Positions 12,949 through 21,370 of a stretch of 64,000 nt of DNA are shown piece by piece. Under the pieces are notes generated by a model. The model searched no databases and had not been told where the DNA came from. It worked only from the letters and a program-made list of their open reading frames with translations. Source of the DNA: Halomonas faecis (lineage in GTDB: Bacteria > Pseudomonadota > Gammaproteobacteria > Pseudomonadales > Halomonadaceae). The translations under genes were made by a program, and so were the position numbers. The stretch lies in the NCBI RefSeq assembly GCF_010993975.1, contig NZ_JAACZO010000059.1, positions 62,001 to 126,000 on the forward strand, given 5' to 3'. The first letter of the stretch is position 1. Every line of letters begins with the position of its first letter.

Positions 12949-13911
12949 ATGCCCGCTGATGCTCGCATGCTTCCCGCTTCGTTGCGGCATGTCCACGTCA
13001 CCGAGGTGGGGCCGCGCGATGGCCTGCAGAACGAGCCGCTGACGCTGCCCACCGCCGACAAGGTGGCGTTGGTGCAGGCGCTGGTCGATGCGGGGGTGCG
13101 TGAGTTCGAGCTCACCTCCTTCGTCAGCCCGCGGGCGGTGCCGGCCCTGGCCGATGCTGCCGAGCTAGTCGCCGAGGTGCGTCGGATCGACGGCCTGCAC
13201 CTCTCCGCGCTGGTGCCCAACGAGCGTGGTGCCGAGCGGGCCCTCGCTGCTGGCGTCGACTCGGTGGTGCTGTTCGTCTCGGCCTCCGAGAGCCACAACG
13301 CCAAGAACGTCAACCGCAGTGTGGCCGACTCCCTGGCCGGTTTCGAGCGTATCGCCCGTGAACTGGAGGGTAGCGGAGTCGCTCTGCGTGGCGCCATCGC
13401 CACTAGCTTCGGCTGCCCCTTCGAGGGCGAGGTGTCGGTCGAGGCGGTGGGGCGCATCGCCCGCCACTTCGCCGACCTCGGTGCTCGCTTCGTGTCGCTG
13501 GGCGATACCACCGGCATGGCCACGCCGCCGCTGGTGACCGAGCGCATCGAACACCTGCGCCAGGTGGCGCCGACCGTCTCGCCCACCCTGCACTTCCACA
13601 ATACGCGCGGCATCGGTCTGGTCAACGTGCTGCAGGGGCTCGCGCTGGGCGTCGACCGCTACGAGAGCGCCATCGGCGGGCTGGGTGGCTGCCCGTTCGC
13701 GCCGGGGGCGTCGGGCAACATCGCCAGCGAGGATCTGATCTACCTGCTCGACGAGCTGGGCCTCGAGACGGGCATCGATCTGGAGGGCATGATCGAGGCT
13801 GCCCGGCTGGCGTCCCGCTCGATGGGGCGCGAGTTGCCCGCCCAGGTTTCCAAGGCGGGCCCGCGGCTGGCCACGCACGATGCCGACCGAACGCTGGCGG
13901 CCAGGGGGTAG
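12949..13911 (+). CDS. mvaB: Hydroxymethylglutaryl-CoA lyase (HMGL)
   Basis: The enzyme cleaves (S)-HMG-CoA to acetoacetate and acetyl-CoA. The 320-residue TIM barrel has the HMGL residues: Arg23-Asp24 (GPRDGLQNE), the metal-binding LHFHNTRG, and the active-site Cys loop GGLGGCPFAPGASGN, which separates true HMG-CoA lyases from homocitrate/isopropylmalate synthases. A second in-frame ATG at 12967 is possible, but AGGACA precedes 12949. It is 7 bases upstream of a type III CoA-transferase and followed by TctCBA. This suggests breakdown of an imported dicarboxylate such as 3-hydroxy-3-methylglutarate rather than (or besides) leucine degradation, since no other leucine genes are adjacent. Confidence 0.92.
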   Translation: MPADARMLPASLRHVHVTEVGPRDGLQNEPLTLPTADKVALVQALVDAGVREFELTSFVSPRAVPALADAAELVAEVRRIDGLHLSALVPNERGAERALAAGVDSVVLFVSASESHNAKNVNRSVADSLAGFERIARELEGSGVALRGAIATSFGCPFEGEVSVEAVGRIARHFADLGARFVSLGDTTGMATPPLVTERIEHLRQVAPTVSPTLHFHNTRGIGLVNVLQGLALGVDRYESAIGGLGGCPFAPGASGNIASEDLIYLLDELGLETGIDLEGMIEAARLASRSMGRELPAQVSKAGPRLATHDADRTLAARG

Positions 13912-13918
13912 CTCGCAG

Positions 13919-15115
13919 ATGACGGACTCGCAGCCCTACGGCAGCCTGGCGGGCATTCGCGTCATCGACCTGACGCGGGTGATCTCCGGCCCCTTCTGCA
14001 CCCAGATACTCGGCGACCACGGCGCCGACGTGGTCAAGGTCGAGTCGCCCGGCAAGGGCGACGTGGTGCGCGGCCAGGGCAACATGATCAACGGCGAGAG
14101 CTGGTACTTCGCCCAGTTCAACCGCAACAAGCGCTCGCTGACCCTGGACCTGCGCAGCGACGAGGGCAGGGCGATCCTGCACCGGCTGCTGGCCGAAGCC
14201 GACGTGCTGGTGGAGAACTTCCGCCCCGGGGTGCTGGCCAGGATGGGCCTCGACGACGACACCCTGCGCGAGCGCTACCCGCAACTGGTGGTGGGGCGCA
14301 TCAATGGCTTCGGCTCCACCGGGCCCTATCGCGACCGCCCGGCCTACGACTTCATCGCCCAGGCCATGAGCGGCTTCATGGGGGTCAACGGTCCGGCCGA
14401 CGGTGAGCCGATGCGCGCCGCCCCGCCGATCAGCGACATGGTCGCCAGCCAGAACCTCGCCTTCGGCATCTGCGCGGCCCTGGTGCGCCGCGAGCGCACG
14501 GGCCAGGGCGACATCGTCGAAACGGCGCTCACCAATGGCCTGATCGCCATGCTGGGCTACCTGGCCGCCGAGTTCTTCGCCACCGATCGCCTGCCGGCGC
14601 GTACCGGCAACGACCACCCCATGCTCTATCCCTATGGCCTGTTCAAGGCCAGCGACGGCGAAGTGGCCATCGCCCCCAGCAACGACACCATGGTGGAGCG
14701 CTTTCTCGGCGCCCTGGGCAGGCTGGATCTGCTCGACGATGCGCGTTTTGCCGACAACGCGCGGCGCATGGCCAACCGCGATGCGTTGCGTGAGATTCTT
14801 AATGGCATCATCCAGACGCGCCGAGTGGACGACTGGATCGAGCACCTCAATCGGGCCGGTGTGCCGTGCGGGCGTGTGCACGACCTGCGCGAGACGTTCG
14901 CCGACCCGCAGGTGCGTGCTCAGGAGATGCGCCTGGAGCTGGAGCAGGACTCCGGCACGGTCCCCGTGACGGGGTTTCCCGTCAAGCTGCGCGAGGCGCC
15001 GGCGATGCTCTGCCATCCGGTGCCGCGTCTCGGCGAGCACACTCGTCAGTTGCTCGGCGAACTGGGCCTGGCCGAACGGGAACTTGACGACCTGGCCGCG
15101 CGCGGTGTCATCTGA
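13919..15115 (+). CDS. CaiB/BaiF (class III) CoA-transferase
   Basis: The 398-residue protein is a family III CoA-transferase, which moves CoA between carboxylic acids by a catalytic Asp in an interlocked dimer. The N-terminal Rossmann part shows GIRVIDLTRVISGPFCTQILGDHGADVVKVE; the segment ISDMVASQNLAFGICAAL contains the probable catalytic Asp, and RERTGQGDIVETALTNG follows. A stretch of five Gs at 13904-13908 can serve as ribosome binding site. Relatives include formyl-CoA transferase and the succinyl-CoA:glutarate/HMG transferase (SUGCT). Next to HMG-CoA lyase and a Tct transporter, succinyl-CoA:3-hydroxy-3-methylglutarate CoA-transferase is the most economical guess; itaconate or citramalate activation is an alternative. 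Confidence 0.85.
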   Translation: MTDSQPYGSLAGIRVIDLTRVISGPFCTQILGDHGADVVKVESPGKGDVVRGQGNMINGESWYFAQFNRNKRSLTLDLRSDEGRAILHRLLAEADVLVENFRPGVLARMGLDDDTLRERYPQLVVGRINGFGSTGPYRDRPAYDFIAQAMSGFMGVNGPADGEPMRAAPPISDMVASQNLAFGICAALVRRERTGQGDIVETALTNGLIAMLGYLAAEFFATDRLPARTGNDHPMLYPYGLFKASDGEVAIAPSNDTMVERFLGALGRLDLLDDARFADNARRMANRDALREILNGIIQTRRVDDWIEHLNRAGVPCGRVHDLRETFADPQVRAQEMRLELEQDSGTVPVTGFPVKLREAPAMLCHPVPRLGEHTRQLLGELGLAERELDDLAARGVI

Positions 15116-15220
15116 ACTACCCTGACAACGGCCGCCGTCCGGGCTGCCGATGACCCTGGTGCCAGGCCCTGCCGTGCACCACCATGACGCTCCACAACAA
15201 CAATGCGGAGGAATACGCCA

Positions 15221-16216
15221 ATGAAATCCCTCAACCCAAGACTGTCCGGCATCGCCGCCACCGCCGTGCTGGGTGCCGGCCTGGCTTTCAGTGCACCGAG
15301 CCAGGCGCTACCCATCAGCGAGTGCATCGCACCCGCCGACCCCGGCGGCGGCTGGGACTTCACCTGCCGTTCGGTGGGCAAACTGCTGCTCGACCTGGAA
15401 CTGGTCGACAGCCCGGTGCAGGTCACCAACATGCCGGGCGGGGTGGGCGCCGTGGCGTTCGCCAACGTCGAGAGCAACCGCGCCGACGACAGCGACCTGA
15501 TCGTCGCCACCAGCACCGTGGGGGTGACGCAGATCGCTCAGGGCAAGTATCCCGGTGGCGCCGATACCATGCGCTGGCTGGGCATGCTGGGTACCGATGT
15601 GGGCGTGATCCTGGTGGATGACGACAGCGAGTACGAAAGCCTCGAGCAGCTGCTCGACACCATGGTCGAAGATCCCGGCGCCCTGTCCGTCGCCGGTTCC
15701 AGCGGTGCCGGTGGCTGGGACCACATTCGGGCGTTGATGCTGGCCAAGGAGGCGGGCATGCCGGATGACCAGATCGGCAGCCTGCGCTGGGTGCAGTTCG
15801 ATGGCGGCGGCCCGGCCGTGACCCAGATGATGGGCGGCCATGTGGACGTGGTCTCGACGGATCTGGGCGAGATCGCGGGCTTCATCGAGTCCGGCGACGT
15901 GCGCGTGCTGGCGGTGCTTTCCGAGGATCCGCTGCCCGAGCCCTTCGCCGAGCTTCCCACCGCCGCCTCCCAGGGCTATGACGTGGCGGGCTACAACTGG
16001 CGTGGCTTCTATACCGGCGGCGAGGTCTCCGATGAGGACTATGCCGCCATGGTGGGGGACCTCCAGACACTCTACGACAGCGACGAGTGGAAGGAGGTCG
16101 CCCAGCAGAACGGTCTGGTGCCGCTGTGGCGTGGCGGCGAAGAGTTCGACGCCTTCGTTCGCGAGTCCATCGACGAGGTCGAGACGATCTCGCGGGAGAT
16201 CGGAGTCATCCAGTGA
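15221..16216 (+). CDS. tctC: TctC-type periplasmic carboxylate-binding protein
   Basis: The 331-residue exported binding protein of the tripartite tricarboxylate transporter (Bug) family has a signal peptide ending near SAPSQALPI and the Bug motif IAPADPGGGWDFTCR, which contacts a substrate carboxylate. It delivers a di- or tricarboxylate to TctAB. The ATG at 15221 has GGAGGAAT upstream. Its TGA overlaps the GTG of tctB by one codon position, coupling them. Two acids (EY/ES) and the YNWRGFYTGG segment near residue 257 are family features. Substrate is not fixed by sequence; the HMG-CoA lyase/CoA-transferase context argues for a C5-C6 hydroxy dicarboxylate. Confidence 0.9.
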   Translation: MKSLNPRLSGIAATAVLGAGLAFSAPSQALPISECIAPADPGGGWDFTCRSVGKLLLDLELVDSPVQVTNMPGGVGAVAFANVESNRADDSDLIVATSTVGVTQIAQGKYPGGADTMRWLGMLGTDVGVILVDDDSEYESLEQLLDTMVEDPGALSVAGSSGAGGWDHIRALMLAKEAGMPDDQIGSLRWVQFDGGGPAVTQMMGGHVDVVSTDLGEIAGFIESGDVRVLAVLSEDPLPEPFAELPTAASQGYDVAGYNWRGFYTGGEVSDEDYAAMVGDLQTLYDSDEWKEVAQQNGLVPLWRGGEEFDAFVRESIDEVETISREIGVIQ

Positions 16217-16689
16217 GCGATGCCAGCCAGGAGGACGCCGGGCGAGTGCCCGGCGTCATCGGCGATCGCATAGCCGGTGCCATGTTGCTGGCGCTGGCAG
16301 TGGGCGCCTGGTGGCTCTCCCACGACCTGGAGTCGGGCTTCATGCAGCCCATCGGGCCGGGCGAGTATCCGCGTCTGATCAGCCTGCCGCTGGCAGCGCT
16401 GTCTCTGCTGCTGATCCTGAAGCCGGGCTTCAATCAGCGCTGGCCGGGGCGCGCTGCGCTGGTGCGTCAGGCGCAGACCCTGCTGGTGCTGGCCTGCTAT
16501 GCGGGTCTGGTCAAGCCGCTCGGGTTCCTGCCCGCTTCCCTGGCCGCGGTGATACTGCTCATCCGGCTGTTCGGGGCGGCTTGGAAGTCCGCGCTGGTCA
16601 GTGGCGCCGTGCTCACCCTGGCTCTCTATGTCCTGTTCGAATTCGTCCTCGGCATGCCGCTGCCGAACATTCCCGGCCTGGACTGGTAA
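16213..16689 (+). CDS. tctB: TctB-type small permease
   Basis: The 158-residue protein has four predicted transmembrane segments (about residues 18-36, 52-68, 84-122 as a pair, and 128-147) and the TctB PIGPGEYPRLI motif after the first helix. It starts with GTG at 16213, overlapping the tctC stop (GTGA), with GGAG 7 bases upstream; there is no ATG at an equivalent position. TctB forms the small membrane subunit with TctA. Confidence 0.88.
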   Translation: MSDASQEDAGRVPGVIGDRIAGAMLLALAVGAWWLSHDLESGFMQPIGPGEYPRLISLPLAALSLLLILKPGFNQRWPGRAALVRQAQTLLVLACYAGLVKPLGFLPASLAAVILLIRLFGAAWKSALVSGAVLTLALYVLFEFVLGMPLPNIPGLDW

Positions 16690-16698
16690 CCCCGCGAC

Positions 16699-18195
16699 AT
16701 GGAAATCCTCGCCTTTCTCGCTCAGGGCTTCGCCGTGGCGCTGGAGCCTCAGAACCTCTTCCTGGCGCTCATCGGCTGCGTCATCGGCACGTTGATCGGG
16801 GCCCTGCCGGGGCTGGGGCCGGTCAATGGCGTGGCGCTGATGATCCCGCTCTCCTTCAACTTCGGCCTGCCGGCCACCGGGGCGCTGATCCTTCTGGTCA
16901 GCGTCTACTACGGCTGCATGTATGGCGGACGCATCAGCTCCATCGTGCTCAACATCCCCGGCGACGAGCCGGCCATGATGACCACTCTGGATGGCTATCC
17001 CATGGCTCTGCAAGGGCGCGGGGGCGAGGCGCTGGGCGTCTCCGCCGTGGCTTCCTTCGTCGGTGCCGGGGTGGCCACCCTGGGGCTGGCCCTGTTCGCG
17101 CCGCTGCTGGTCCAGTTCGCCATCCGCTTCGGCCCGGCGGAGTACTTCGCGCTCTTCGTGCTGGCCTTCGCCACCATCGGTGGGGTGACCGGCGGCAGCC
17201 TGATCAAGAGTTTTCTCGCCGCCTTTCTGGGGCTGCTGCTGGGCAGCGTCGGCATCGATGCGGTCAGTGGGGTGCCGCGCTACACCTTCGGGCTCTACGA
17301 GCTCTACGACGGCATCGATTTCATCGTCGCCCTGGTGGGACTGTTCGCCATCTCCGAGTGCCTGATCTACCTGGAGGACATCCGCGGTACCAGCCGCCCG
17401 ACCCTGAAGCTCGGCTCGGCGATTCCCGGCGTGCGCTCTGCCGGACGCTGTGCGCCGACCATCGCCCGTGGCTCGCTGATCGGCTTCGTCGCCGGAGTGC
17501 TGCCCGGGGCCGGCGCAGCCTTGGGCAGCTTCCTCTCCTACATGCTCGAGAAGCGCTGGGTGGGTCGCAGTGGCCGATTCGGCCAGGGCGATCCGCGTGG
17601 CGTGGCGGCCCCCGAGGCGGGCAATAACGCCGCCGCCGGCGGTGCGCTGATTCCCATGCTGTCGCTGGGCATTCCCGGCAGCGGTACCACGGCGATCCTG
17701 CTGGCGCTGCTGCTATCGATGAACATCACCCCGGGGCCGCTGCTCTTCGAGCAGCAGCCGGAGATGGTATGGGGGCTGGTGGCGGCGCTGGTGATCGGCA
17801 ATTTCGTGCTGCTGGTGCTCAACGTGCCGCTGGTGAGCCTGTTCGCCAAGGTGCTGCAGGCGCCGGGCTGGTTCCTGATGCCCATGGTGGTGATGGTGGC
17901 CTTCGTCGGCGTCTACTCGCTCAACAACAGTGCCTTCGACCTCTACATGATGCTGGGCTTCGGGGTGTTGGGCTATGCGCTGCGCAAGCTGGAGATCCCC
18001 ACGGTGCCGGTGGTGCTGGGGCTGCTGCTGGGTGGCCAGATGGAGTTCAATCTGCGCCGCGCCATGTCGATCTCCGGCGGCGACTGGAGCATTCTGTGGA
18101 GCAGTGGCATCTCGGTGAGCATCTACCTGTTTGCCGTCACTCTGATCGTTGCCGGGCTGGTCTACTCCTGGCTGGTCCGGGGGCGTCTGCAGTAG
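16699..18195 (+). CDS. tctA: TctA-type large permease
   Basis: The 498-residue polytopic protein (about 11-12 helices) is the large TctA subunit of the tripartite tricarboxylate transporter. It carries the two repeated family motifs: GTLIGALPGLGPVNGVALMIPL near the N-terminus, and GFVAGVLPGAGAALGSFLSYMLEK near residue 255, followed by PEAGNNAAAGGALIPMLSLGIPG. It begins 9 bases after tctB. tctCBA thus forms a complete secondary, ion-driven uptake system encoded right after HMG-CoA lyase and CoA-transferase. Confidence 0.95.
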   Translation: MEILAFLAQGFAVALEPQNLFLALIGCVIGTLIGALPGLGPVNGVALMIPLSFNFGLPATGALILLVSVYYGCMYGGRISSIVLNIPGDEPAMMTTLDGYPMALQGRGGEALGVSAVASFVGAGVATLGLALFAPLLVQFAIRFGPAEYFALFVLAFATIGGVTGGSLIKSFLAAFLGLLLGSVGIDAVSGVPRYTFGLYELYDGIDFIVALVGLFAISECLIYLEDIRGTSRPTLKLGSAIPGVRSAGRCAPTIARGSLIGFVAGVLPGAGAALGSFLSYMLEKRWVGRSGRFGQGDPRGVAAPEAGNNAAAGGALIPMLSLGIPGSGTTAILLALLLSMNITPGPLLFEQQPEMVWGLVAALVIGNFVLLVLNVPLVSLFAKVLQAPGWFLMPMVVMVAFVGVYSLNNSAFDLYMMLGFGVLGYALRKLEIPTVPVVLGLLLGGQMEFNLRRAMSISGGDWSILWSSGISVSIYLFAVTLIVAGLVYSWLVRGRLQ

Positions 18196-18235
18196 GCTCA
18201 CGGGGCTGGGCTCAGGGGGCGGGGGCTGCCAGAAT

Positions 18236-18257
18236 GGGTCTCTCAAGGAGAGACGCC
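18236..18257 (+). promoter_or_regulatory. Hairpin enclosing the dgt ribosome binding site
   Basis: GTCTCTC (18238-18244) and GAGAGAC (18248-18254) form a perfect 7-bp stem around AAG, extended by GG/CC past one bulged base. The AAGGAG Shine-Dalgarno of dgt (18245-18250) lies in the loop and stem, so translation of dgt could depend on opening this structure. Confidence 0.5.
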
Positions 18258-18258
18258 C

Positions 18259-19593
18259 ATGACGCAGATGACCTGGCCGCGCTTGCTCGATCCGTCGCGG
18301 CTGCACGGCAGCGGTAACGGTCGCGAGGAGATCGGCCGCAGCCCCTTCCACAAGGACCATGACCGCATCGTTTTCGCCGGCTCCTTTCGGCGACTGGGGC
18401 GCAAGACCCAGGTACACCCGCTCACCGACAACGACCATATACACACCCGCCTGACCCACTCTCTGGAAGTGGGCTGCGTGGGGCGCTCGCTGGGCATGAT
18501 CGTCGGCGAAGGGCTGCGGGAGCGCCTGCCCGGCTGGATCACGCCGGCCGACCTCGGCGTCATCGTCCAGGCCGCCTGCCTGGGTCACGACATCGGCAAC
18601 CCGCCATTCGGGCATGCCGGCGAGTACGCCATCCGCGACTGGTTCAAGCGTGCCGAGGCCGACGGCAGCGGCCTGCTCGAGGGTCTGTCCTCCGCCGAGC
18701 GCGACGACCTGCTCACCTATGAGGGCAATGCCCAGGGTTTTCGCATCGTCACTCAGATCGAGTACAACCAGTTCCGCGGCGGCATGCGCCTCACCGCAGC
18801 CACGCTCGGCACCCTGCTCAAGTATCCCTGGACCGTGGCCCACGGCGGCAGTGCCGGCAAGTTCGGCTGCTATCAGTCCGAACGACCGATGCTGGCCGAG
18901 GTGGCGGGTCAACTGGGTCTGATACCGCGTGGTGACGGGCGCTGGTGCCGCCATCCGCTGGCCTGGCTGGTGGAGGCGGCCGACGACATCTGCTACGCCC
19001 TGCTCGACCTGGAGGATGGCCTGGAGATGGGCATCCTGCGTTTCGACGAGGTGGCCGATGTGCTGTTGCAGATCGCCGGCGATGCGCCGCCGGACTACGC
19101 CACCATGCAGCGCGAGGGCGTGTCGCAGCGGCGGCGCATCGCGGCGCTGCGCGGGGCCGCCATGGAGCGGGCGGTCAATGACGTGGGCGCGGTCTTCGTC
19201 GAGCACGAAGCCGCGCTGCTGAACGGTACTCTCAGCGATGACCTGCTGGAGTTGTGTCACCCCGACCTGGGCTGGGGGGTCAAGGCGGCCAAGCAGCTGG
19301 CTCGCGAGCGCATCTTCCAGAACGAGCGCAAGGCCAAGCTGGAAATCGGCGCCTACACGACGCTGGGGATACTGCTGGAGGCCTTCATCGGCGCGGCTCA
19401 TGAGCTGCATCACACCGGTCACTCCACCTTCAAGCATCAGCGCGTGCTGGCGCTGATCGGCGAGAATACCCCGCGCCCCTCCTGGAGCCTCTACGCCAGC
19501 TACCGGCGCATGCTCGACTTCATCGGCGGCATGACCGACCACTACGCCGTGGACCTCGCCCAGGAGATGGGCGGGCGATTGAGGGGGGACTGA
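18259..19593 (+). CDS. dgt: Deoxyguanosinetriphosphate triphosphohydrolase-like HD protein
   Basis: This 444-residue HD-domain enzyme hydrolyses dGTP (or other dNTPs) to the nucleoside and triphosphate, acting in nucleotide-pool control and phage defence in relatives. The N-terminus has the family signature RSPFHKDHDRIVFAGSFRRLGRKTQV, followed by HTRLTHSLEV and the HD metal motif CLGHDIGNPPFGHAGE. Length matches the Dgt type 1/2-like subfamily. It starts 63 bases after tctA behind a hairpin that includes its ribosome binding site. An RNase T2 gene follows after 3 bases, so the two nucleic-acid enzymes are co-transcribed. Confidence 0.93.
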   Translation: MTQMTWPRLLDPSRLHGSGNGREEIGRSPFHKDHDRIVFAGSFRRLGRKTQVHPLTDNDHIHTRLTHSLEVGCVGRSLGMIVGEGLRERLPGWITPADLGVIVQAACLGHDIGNPPFGHAGEYAIRDWFKRAEADGSGLLEGLSSAERDDLLTYEGNAQGFRIVTQIEYNQFRGGMRLTAATLGTLLKYPWTVAHGGSAGKFGCYQSERPMLAEVAGQLGLIPRGDGRWCRHPLAWLVEAADDICYALLDLEDGLEMGILRFDEVADVLLQIAGDAPPDYATMQREGVSQRRRIAALRGAAMERAVNDVGAVFVEHEAALLNGTLSDDLLELCHPDLGWGVKAAKQLARERIFQNERKAKLEIGAYTTLGILLEAFIGAAHELHHTGHSTFKHQRVLALIGENTPRPSWSLYASYRRMLDFIGGMTDHYAVDLAQEMGGRLRGD

Positions 19594-19596
19594 GCC

Positions 19597-20373
19597 ATGG
19601 CCGGGTGGCACAAAATCGTCATGTTGCTGCTGGCGGCCTGGCTGCTGCCGCCGGTTGCCGCTGGCGAGAGTGCGCTGACGCGTCTGGAGCGCGACGACTT
19701 CGGCCACTACACCCTGGCGCTGACCTGGCACGCCGGCTTTTGTACCACCCAGTCGAGTCCGCCGCGGGAGTGCCGAGAGCCGACGCTGCACGAGGGTGCA
19801 TCGCAGGGTTTCGTGCTGCACGGCCTGTGGCCATCGCTGCCCGAGCGCTTTGCCGAAGAGGGCATCGACCGGCGCCGCTGGTGGCAAAAGGGCTGCTTTC
19901 TCGAGCAGCCGCGTGGCGATGGCAGCTTCTGCCGGGCCCACCCGCCGTTCGGCCTAGACGCAGCGCTCGCCGAGGTGTTGGACGAGGCCATGCCAGGGCG
20001 CGCCAGTTGCCTCGATCGCTATCAGTTCGCCAAGCATGCGGCCTGTTTTGCCATCGAGCCTGACGCGTACTTCACGGCAGCGCTCGAGCTCCAGGAGGCG
20101 GTCAATGACAGCGCCTTCGGTGCGTTCGTGACCCTCAACCAAGGGGGAACGGTAGCGCGCAACGAGCTAATCGACGCTTTCGAGGCGGCGTTCGGAGAGG
20201 GCACGGGGCGAGCGTTGCGGTTGGAATGCCGAGGGCGCGGCAATCGTACCCTGAGCGAGGTGCGTATCGCCATCGATGCCCGGCGGTTGGCTGACTTCCC
20301 GGCTGCCGAGAGCCTGGTTTCCCAGGCGCGCGGACGTTGCGCCACCCGGGTGGTCATTGCCGTACTCGACTGA
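19597..20373 (+). CDS. Periplasmic ribonuclease T2 family protein (RNase I-like), altered active site
   Basis: The 258-residue exported protein aligns along its length with E. coli RNase I: a signal peptide (cleavage near PPVAAGES), YTLALTWHAGFC, the first active-site segment FVLHGLWPSLP with its His, the RRWWQKGC region, and the second segment SCLDRYQFAKHAACF. In RNase I the second segment reads RYEYAKHGAC; here the catalytic Glu is Gln (CAG codon) and Gly is Ala, while Lys and His are kept. Activity may therefore be reduced or changed. The gene follows dgt by 3 bases with its Shine-Dalgarno (GAGGGGGG, 19581-19588) inside dgt. Cysteines of the fold are retained, suggesting a selected, folded protein rather than decay. 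Confidence 0.87.
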   Translation: MAGWHKIVMLLLAAWLLPPVAAGESALTRLERDDFGHYTLALTWHAGFCTTQSSPPRECREPTLHEGASQGFVLHGLWPSLPERFAEEGIDRRRWWQKGCFLEQPRGDGSFCRAHPPFGLDAALAEVLDEAMPGRASCLDRYQFAKHAACFAIEPDAYFTAALELQEAVNDSAFGAFVTLNQGGTVARNELIDAFEAAFGEGTGRALRLECRGRGNRTLSEVRIAIDARRLADFPAAESLVSQARGRCATRVVIAVLD

Positions 20374-20383
20374 TCGGAGCCTG

Positions 20384-21259
20384 TCAGGCGGCACGCTCCA
20401 TCAGGGCGGCGATCAGTTTGTCGTGCAACGCGGCGTCGAGGTTGCCCAGCCGCATGTCGGCCACTTGCCGGGCGAGGCTGTCTCCGCTGACCACCGTGAC
20501 GCCGGTCGGGGCGGCCTCGCAGAGGATTTCCCAGCCCGGAAGCGCCAGGATGCCGTGAACCGGTACCGGTTCGCCGCAACGCTGCTGGAGCCAGCGTGAG
20601 AGCCAGTTGGTGGCGCGGCGGGTCTTCTCCAGGGGGCGGCGCTCGTGCCAGCCGGGAAAGCGCAGGCGTTCGGATTCCACGCTGACCACGCCGATCTCGC
20701 GGCAATCCGGCGTAAAGGGTTGGGTGCGGCCGCGGGTCTCGACCACGAAGACGCCGTGAGGGGTCACGGCCACATGGTCGATGACGTCGGTATCGGTGGG
20801 CACGTCGTGAAAGACGTAGAAGGGATGCGCCTCGGGATGGATGAGCCGCTCGAGCTCCTGGCCAACCGCCAGTTTACTGGCCAGGCTGAGCTTGATGCGG
20901 CGAATCTGCTGGAAATCCCGAATCAGGCGCAAGCAGAACGCCAGCACCAGCAGGGTGCTGAGGGCACCGTAGAGCGCCCACTCCAGCCAGTTCTGGTGGC
21001 TGGCGAACAGCATGCGCCCCATGCCGTAGACCAGTGGAGCCAGGGTGACGATGGGGCCCAGGGCGCCATTGAGAAACAGGCTGGCAAAGGCGCGGTCGAG
21101 GTGGTCGCGCTGTACCTGGCCCGGTTCGCGCAGCGGGCAGGCATCGAAGGGAGAGCGTACCTGGGCATCGTGCAGGTTGCGCAGGGCGAGTACGATCACG
21201 CCCGTCGCCCCCAGAGGAAACAGGAAGATCAAGGGAAGCAGGTATTCCAGCCAGGCCAT
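20384..21259 (-). CDS. NERD (nuclease-related) domain membrane protein
   Basis: The 291-residue protein has an N-terminal membrane helix (about residues 3-26), then two further hydrophobic helices (about 60-82 and 92-110), and a cytoplasmic NERD domain (about 130-250). The NERD part shows GQELERLI, a TDVIDHVAVTPHGVFVVETRGR core (nuclease-fold D...ExK-like, with Arg where Lys is usual) and LPGWEI. NERD proteins are related to restriction-type nuclease folds; their roles are mostly unknown. It is convergent with the RNase T2 gene (10-base gap) and divergent from the sirtuin gene. Confidence 0.82.
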   Translation of the reverse strand: MAWLEYLLPLIFLFPLGATGVIVLALRNLHDAQVRSPFDACPLREPGQVQRDHLDRAFASLFLNGALGPIVTLAPLVYGMGRMLFASHQNWLEWALYGALSTLLVLAFCLRLIRDFQQIRRIKLSLASKLAVGQELERLIHPEAHPFYVFHDVPTDTDVIDHVAVTPHGVFVVETRGRTQPFTPDCREIGVVSVESERLRFPGWHERRPLEKTRRATNWLSRWLQQRCGEPVPVHGILALPGWEILCEAAPTGVTVVSGDSLARQVADMRLGNLDAALHDKLIAALMERAA

Positions 21260-21370
21260 TGGGGTTCCTTGCCTGAGGCGCGCGCATGAGTGCTCATTCT
21301 AGACAACCTCGGCCCATCGGGGCCATGGTTGGTTCAGCGGCACGCTGCCGCCACCCATGAGAGGAGACGC

